10,713 bases of DNA from Asterionellopsis glacialis. Its lineage: Eukaryota; Bacillariophyta; Plagiogrammaphyceae; Rhaphoneidales; Asterionellopsidaceae. Shown here in pieces: positions 7,396-10,713 of the stretch (the first letter of the stretch is position 1; each line of letters begins with the position of its first letter). Below the pieces are notes generated by a model that saw only the letters and a program-made list of their open reading frames with translations, was not told the origin of the DNA and searched no databases. The DNA lies in assembly GCA_014885115.2 (NCBI GenBank), contig WKLE02002166.1, positions 1-10,713 on the forward strand. Reading direction: 5' to 3'. A program made the position numbers and the translations under genes.

Positions 7396-9811
7396 TTAAC
7401 TGTTCCCCCGGGTCCTATTTAAAGGATCCCTGGTTGTGGAAGTCTCCGTTACACTGGGGCTGTTAAGCCGTAAGTTATTGTTTTGTACTTGTGTAAGAAG
7501 TTGATTCTGAGCGGCCATGACCTGTTGCATCATTTGGCCTAGCTTGTCAACAGTGGATTCCATGTATGACATGCGGGATTTTACCGATCCATTTGTTAGG
7601 CTCGATGTGTTACTCACGTTGCTTGCATTGGATGTTACCGAGTCATTGCCTGATTTTGGTTTGTCCACTTTCCTTGTAGGTTGTGTCTCCTTATGGTTGT
7701 TCACAGTGATTCTTCCTCCAAATGTTGAGACGGAATTGTTATCTCCTGTCCTTTCACATTGGAAGGTTTCTAGCATTGGTTCCGCACTGGTCATAGATGA
7801 GATCTCTGTACCTGTGGCTTCCAGGACACTGATGCAAATTCCATGTCTTGATCTGCCTTTGCAATTTTGTCAACCTCAGTATCATTGGAAGAGGTTATAA
7901 TTTGAGTCGCCTGGTCCCATTGCATGTCTCATGCAGCGATGATGGCTTTGGGTGAGAAATATCCTTTTATGTTATCTTCTCCATATTCTGCTGTAAGCCG
8001 TGCATATAGACCTTTGATCATCATACTAGCTTCCATAGCCTTGTCTGGGTGAAACTGGATGGTATATCCGCTTCCTTTCCAAGGTAAATTGATGGACGTG
8101 AATAGCAGGGTAGTTGTGTTGCCAGTTTTTGAGGGGAGTGCCATAATCATGTCACGGAGGGTTTTGTTGTTCTTTGCTGTCTTATCGATTACATTTAAGT
8201 CATAGGTTGTTCTTGCCTGACATTGTATGGACCATCCAGCTTGTCGATTCCTTAGTTCTTGAAATTTAGTGATTGATCCCATATTAAATAGATTGTCTAT
8301 TTGGGGCACGAATCTCATCCTGATGTGCAGTGGGAATGTTTTGGCCTCTGTTCTGTAGATAAGGTGGAGAGTGTTAGTGACCAAGTTTGCTTGTGGTGTA
8401 CTGCATTCCAGGTGTAGTGCTCTTGGCTCTTTACTGTAGTCCTTTTCTGGACTGTAATTGGAGCCGTCTTTGATACGTATCCATCGTAAAGAAATCTGAG
8501 CATGTTTACATTTTTCCGATAGAGTTTGGGCCAGCGTTGGAATATGCATGTATTTGGTGCTATACAACAACCACCCAACTACGCTTACGTTCGGGGCTTG
8601 GACTGCGGCAACTCTAACCATTTCCTGTTGATCTTTGAAATTCCAATTTACTTGACTGATAAGGTTTTCCATGCCGTGTTTAACTCCTACCAGGATTTTC
8701 ATATAAAGTTTCCCTCCTTTGTTTACCGGGTACGCCTTTGAAGAATCCTTTCAAGTCAGAGATGTTGTCCGGAAAGTTGTCTAAATTATGTAATATGGCT
8801 TGGTTTTCTGCTTCTGGGTCCCAGGAGTATAATTTAAAGGTAGGTTCTACATCTTGTAATTTTTTCATTAATGATTTACATGTATTAATGACAATGTTGT
8901 TGACTTGCACAATATCGGAGTTTTTTGGTGCAGATTTGACCTTGAGATGAACGTCAACGTAGACTGGTTTGTCACCGTTAGAGTTCCCAATCATACATGT
9001 CCCTTGGGTGGTAGTTTTATCCTCTATTGGTACTTGTCTATCATTTTCTCTTTTGTCTTGTTTTTGGTGCCCTTTCTTGATTGCATCGTCGTCTTTTCCT
9101 TTCTTTGGTTGTGGTGGCTTATCATCTTTAAAAAGGTTTTTCCTTACACCACCTTTTCCCGTTCTGGTAGTGGTGGTCGACTCTGAATCCTCCTCCATCG
9201 ATGAGTCATCTTTGGCTGCTTTCATTGCTCTGCTCCCATTCAAATTCTTTTTCGCTTCTGCTCTCCCTGTCATCTTTCCTTTCTTTGACGGCTTCCGTAT
9301 CACTTACTTCTTCAATAGATCCTGTGTCGGATAAGGAGTCTTCGCTATCAGATGACTCAACTATGATCGGTTTGTCTTTTAGCTTGCTTCTTGAGGTTTT
9401 GTTTTTCTCCTCTGTAACCGATCGTACCTTCTGTGTTGTAGTTACATCTTTCGTCTTCTTTTCAGACAAGCTATTGCTCTGCTTTGGGGTTTGGTTGACT
9501 ACATTTGTTGCTGCGATCGCTTCTGCATACAACTTTCTTGTAGGCATGGAGGGTGTAGGTGTTCTTGTTAGTTTGCTTGTGATAGAGGCATACGAGGGTT
9601 GCCTGCCGTTGTTTATGAGTTTTTCCTCGTTGTTGTCAAGATTATGCGCGTTGCTACTGTATGTCTTTTTTTTTGCTCCTAACTTTGTCCTTTTACCTCC
9701 TTGACGTCTCTGAGGTGAGACATTGGGTGCCTTGTTCCTCTTTGTTGCCTTGCCCTTGTCGTTGACCTCCATGAAGTTGTCAAGGGACCATTGTTTGCCT
9801 GTTTCTGTCAT
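7396..9811 (-). pseudogene. LINE ORF1 (Gag-like nucleic-acid-binding protein), disrupted
   Basis: The start is the ATG at 9809-9811, preceded by CAACAACAACA, which suits a leader without structure. The first 300 or so codons are Lys/Asp/Ser/Glu-rich and disordered, and change frame between about 9300 and 9206. Near 8735 a further shift leads from GFFKG into GGKLYMKILVGVKHG. A conserved-looking domain follows (VVGWLLYSTKYM, HLIYRTEAKTFPLHIRMRF, QAGWSIQ) up to FSPKAIIAA and a TGA at 7929. The same frame stays open to about 7800, and after one more shift the protein ends in a Met/Gln-rich coiled coil (MESTVDKLGQMMQQVM) and a TAA at 7396. ORF1 proteins coat the element RNA. The central domain is familiar to me from diatom retroelements, but I cannot name a family. 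Confidence 0.75.
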
Positions 9812-9921
9812 TGTTGTTGTTGGTCTACTCCTTCCTACGTCAATCAAAATGCTAATGCTACTTTTTAGTACTCTTGTCTACGGGATTCTACGTGTTTTGG
9901 AAATCTCGTCTATGGGAGAAG
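9812..9921 (-). promoter_or_regulatory. LINE 5' UTR, presumed internal promoter
   Basis: The 110 bases between the target duplication and the ORF1 ATG start, in element orientation, with CTTCTCCCATAGACGAGA. They carry two CGTAGA words and end in CAACAACAACA before the ATG. Full-length LINEs need a promoter inside their 5' end because nothing upstream is copied. No recognisable core element other than the position supports this. Confidence 0.4.
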
Positions 9922-9939
9922 TCCCCCATGATCAAGCTA
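9922..9939. repeat. LINE target site duplication, copy at the 5' end (right)
   Basis: The sequence TCCCCCATGATCAAGCTA is the partner of 1418-1435. It sits 110 bases beyond the first ATG of ORF1, which leaves room for a short 5' UTR and suggests the element is full length rather than 5'-truncated. Confidence 0.85.
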
Positions 9940-10231
9940 TACATGTAATTACTTGCACTGGGAGTGCTGGTTTAGAAATCGTCTTGTAGATGGCTTACTA
10001 GGTAAGCATTCTACTGAAGAATTTCCATCTTTAGTAGTTATGGTAGAATACTGTACCCAATGCTGTAGCTTTGACAAAGGAAGAGGTGTAAGCACCATAT
10101 CCTGTAGAAGCTAAATATGTTTGGTACAAATTGTACTCAATTGTAATATAGAAAATTTCTTCTATTATTATCTACAAATCGCAATGGATTTATGAGTGTG
10201 TCTAGTTAGAATTCTTTTTGAACCAAAAGCA
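9940..10231. other. Right flank of the LINE; no intact gene
   Basis: The stretch is AT-rich. It holds one strong short hairpin (9986-10014). On the minus strand, in the same frame as the glycosyltransferase fragment further right, a stop-free run from about 10140 down to a TAA at 10031 includes SSFVKATALGTVFY. It could be a remnant of the same gene, but nothing in it is diagnostic. Confidence 0.45.
9986..10014. repeat. Short hairpin, 13-bp arms with 3-base loop
   Basis: GTAGATGGCTTAC (9986-9998) and GTAAGCATTCTAC (10002-10014) are inverse repeats with two mismatches around a TAG loop. The symmetry appears to continue more weakly outward (AAATCGTCTT against GAAGAATTT). It could be a tiny foldback element, a structured RNA, or chance. 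Confidence 0.5.
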
Positions 10232-10576
10232 CTATTTGGCACGATTGGCTTGTTTGTCCTCTGTATTGTCATCAAGGAAGAGAACCCAGTCGGCAGTAGA
10301 GTAGTTGTAGCCCACATTCTTGGCATAGCTTGCCCCAAGATTCTCTCCGTATTGAATGACATTGCAGTGGTAATTGCCATTGGGTGCTTGAGTATCTTCA
10401 GCGAGAGTTTTCACTTCTTTTAGATGGTATAGATCAATATTATCAACAATGATCCAGAACTTAACATTCATATTAATTGTCAAGCGTAGACTCATAATAT
10501 GACCAAGAATATCTGAGTTGTTGCACCAATACGATGGACCAACATCATCCGGACAATGTTTTCTTTGCGGTACCAG
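10232..10576 (-). pseudogene. Glycosyltransferase family 2 (GT-A fold) fragment
   Basis: One frame is open from a TAG at 10577 to a TAG at 10232. It reads CPDDVGPSYWCNNSD, then NVKFWIIVDN (first strand of the fold), then ENLGASYAKNVGYNYS and DWVLFLDDN at about 10265-10288. The pattern NxGAxxAxNxG followed by D-W-V-L-F-L-D-D-x is the hallmark of GT2 enzymes, where the DDD/DxD acids bind the metal and nucleotide-sugar. Here the third acid is Asn (codon AAT at 10265-10267). No acceptor-binding half follows: the frame stops 10 codons later. It is therefore a relic, or one exon of a gene whose remainder is not visible here. The family call is firm; function and substrate are unknown. Confidence 0.6.
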
Positions 10577-10646
10577 CTAGTACTTTACCATGTACAGTGT
10601 TACACCCACAGACGTCACCACAAGTCAAACAAACATTGTAAAAGGT
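10548..10646 (-). pseudogene. Possible upstream piece of the glycosyltransferase relic
   Basis: In another frame, a 33-codon open stretch reads CLTCGDVCGCNTVHGK and ends in a TGA that overlaps the beginning of the GT2 fragment. Its Cys spacing and its position directly upstream fit a frameshifted N-terminal part of the same gene, but it is too short to judge and may be chance. Confidence 0.15.
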
Positions 10647-10713
10647 CTAATCTATGCACGTAAGAATGTGGTCATCCACAACTGACGTGACAACAAATAA
10701 CAACATGATCAAG

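Larger units (their letters stand above)
1436..9921 (-). mobile_element. Nearly full-length non-LTR retrotransposon (LINE), decayed, about 8.5 kb
   Basis: Read on the minus strand, the unit runs from a 110-nt 5' UTR through ORF1 and ORF2 to a 3' UTR ending in an (AGTT)n tail. It is flanked by an 18-bp imperfect target duplication and has no long terminal repeats. ORF2 carries, in order, an AP-type endonuclease, a reverse transcriptase, an RNase H and a CCHC region. This is the layout of I-group-like LINEs that move by target-primed reverse transcription. The coding chain changes frame about nine times and has stops at 7929, 6743, 6419, 5435, 4452 and 3144, so it cannot make its proteins. The RT style (QGNGAGP, FVDD) is one I associate with diatoms, other stramenopiles and some fungi. 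The clade name cannot be settled without a tree. Confidence 0.93.

Noticed and set aside
3144..7931. In-frame TGA codons as sense codons (altered genetic code)
   Set aside because: TAA and TAG stops and about nine frameshifts also interrupt the same chain, and at least one TGA sits where Arg, not Trp, is expected. Decay explains all of them.
8905..9704. Hydrophobic plus-strand frames that look like membrane proteins
   Set aside because: They are the complement of the Lys/Glu/Asp-rich N-terminus of ORF1; charged codons read in antisense give Phe, Leu and Ser.

Overview
This window is transposon-rich eukaryotic DNA, most likely from a microalga. A diatom or another stramenopile is my best guess. 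That guess rests on the style of the reverse transcriptase (an NxLKSCYDR motif A, a QGNGAGP motif B and a CCHC knuckle near the C-terminus) and on an ORF1 domain of a type I associate with diatom retroelements. There is no bacterial-type gene organisation, no operon and no intact host gene.

Region by region: (1) 82-775 is a non-autonomous DNA transposon (MITE-like) of about 694 bp. It has terminal inverted repeats of roughly 53-57 bp and a TTA target duplication inside a palindromic target, which fits the PIF/Harbinger (Tourist) group. Its ends and subterminal parts are built from A8/T8 runs and ATCAG motifs. (2) 784-1417 has no convincing gene. It holds a two-copy 36-bp tandem repeat next to a CACGTG box and a palindromic TGACGTCA site. 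(3) 1436-9921, read on the minus strand, is one nearly full-length non-LTR retrotransposon (LINE) of about 8.5 kb, bounded by an 18-bp target site duplication that matches at 16 of 18 positions. From its 5' end (right) it carries a 110-nt 5' UTR, ORF1 (charged disordered N-terminus, conserved Gag-like domain, C-terminal coiled coil), ORF2 (AP-type endonuclease, reverse transcriptase, RNase H, CCHC knuckle region), and a 3' UTR with a strong hairpin, repeated AGTTAG motifs and an (AGTT)n tail. (4) 9940-10713 contains a short hairpin and, on the minus strand, a broken fragment of a family 2 glycosyltransferase.

The LINE is dead. Both ORFs are cut by about nine frameshifts and six in-frame stops, several shifts fall in A-runs, and the catalytic Asp of RT motif A reads Asn. 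The two mismatches between the target duplications are exactly what results if one ancestral CpG decayed to TpG in one copy and CpA in the other. This hints at cytosine methylation of the locus.

The most useful result is the complete architecture of this LINE, with both ends fixed by its target duplication. That makes it possible to propose its 3' UTR hairpin and AGTTAG repeats as reverse transcriptase recognition and tail-forming signals. I see no novel defence, CRISPR or metabolic system here.
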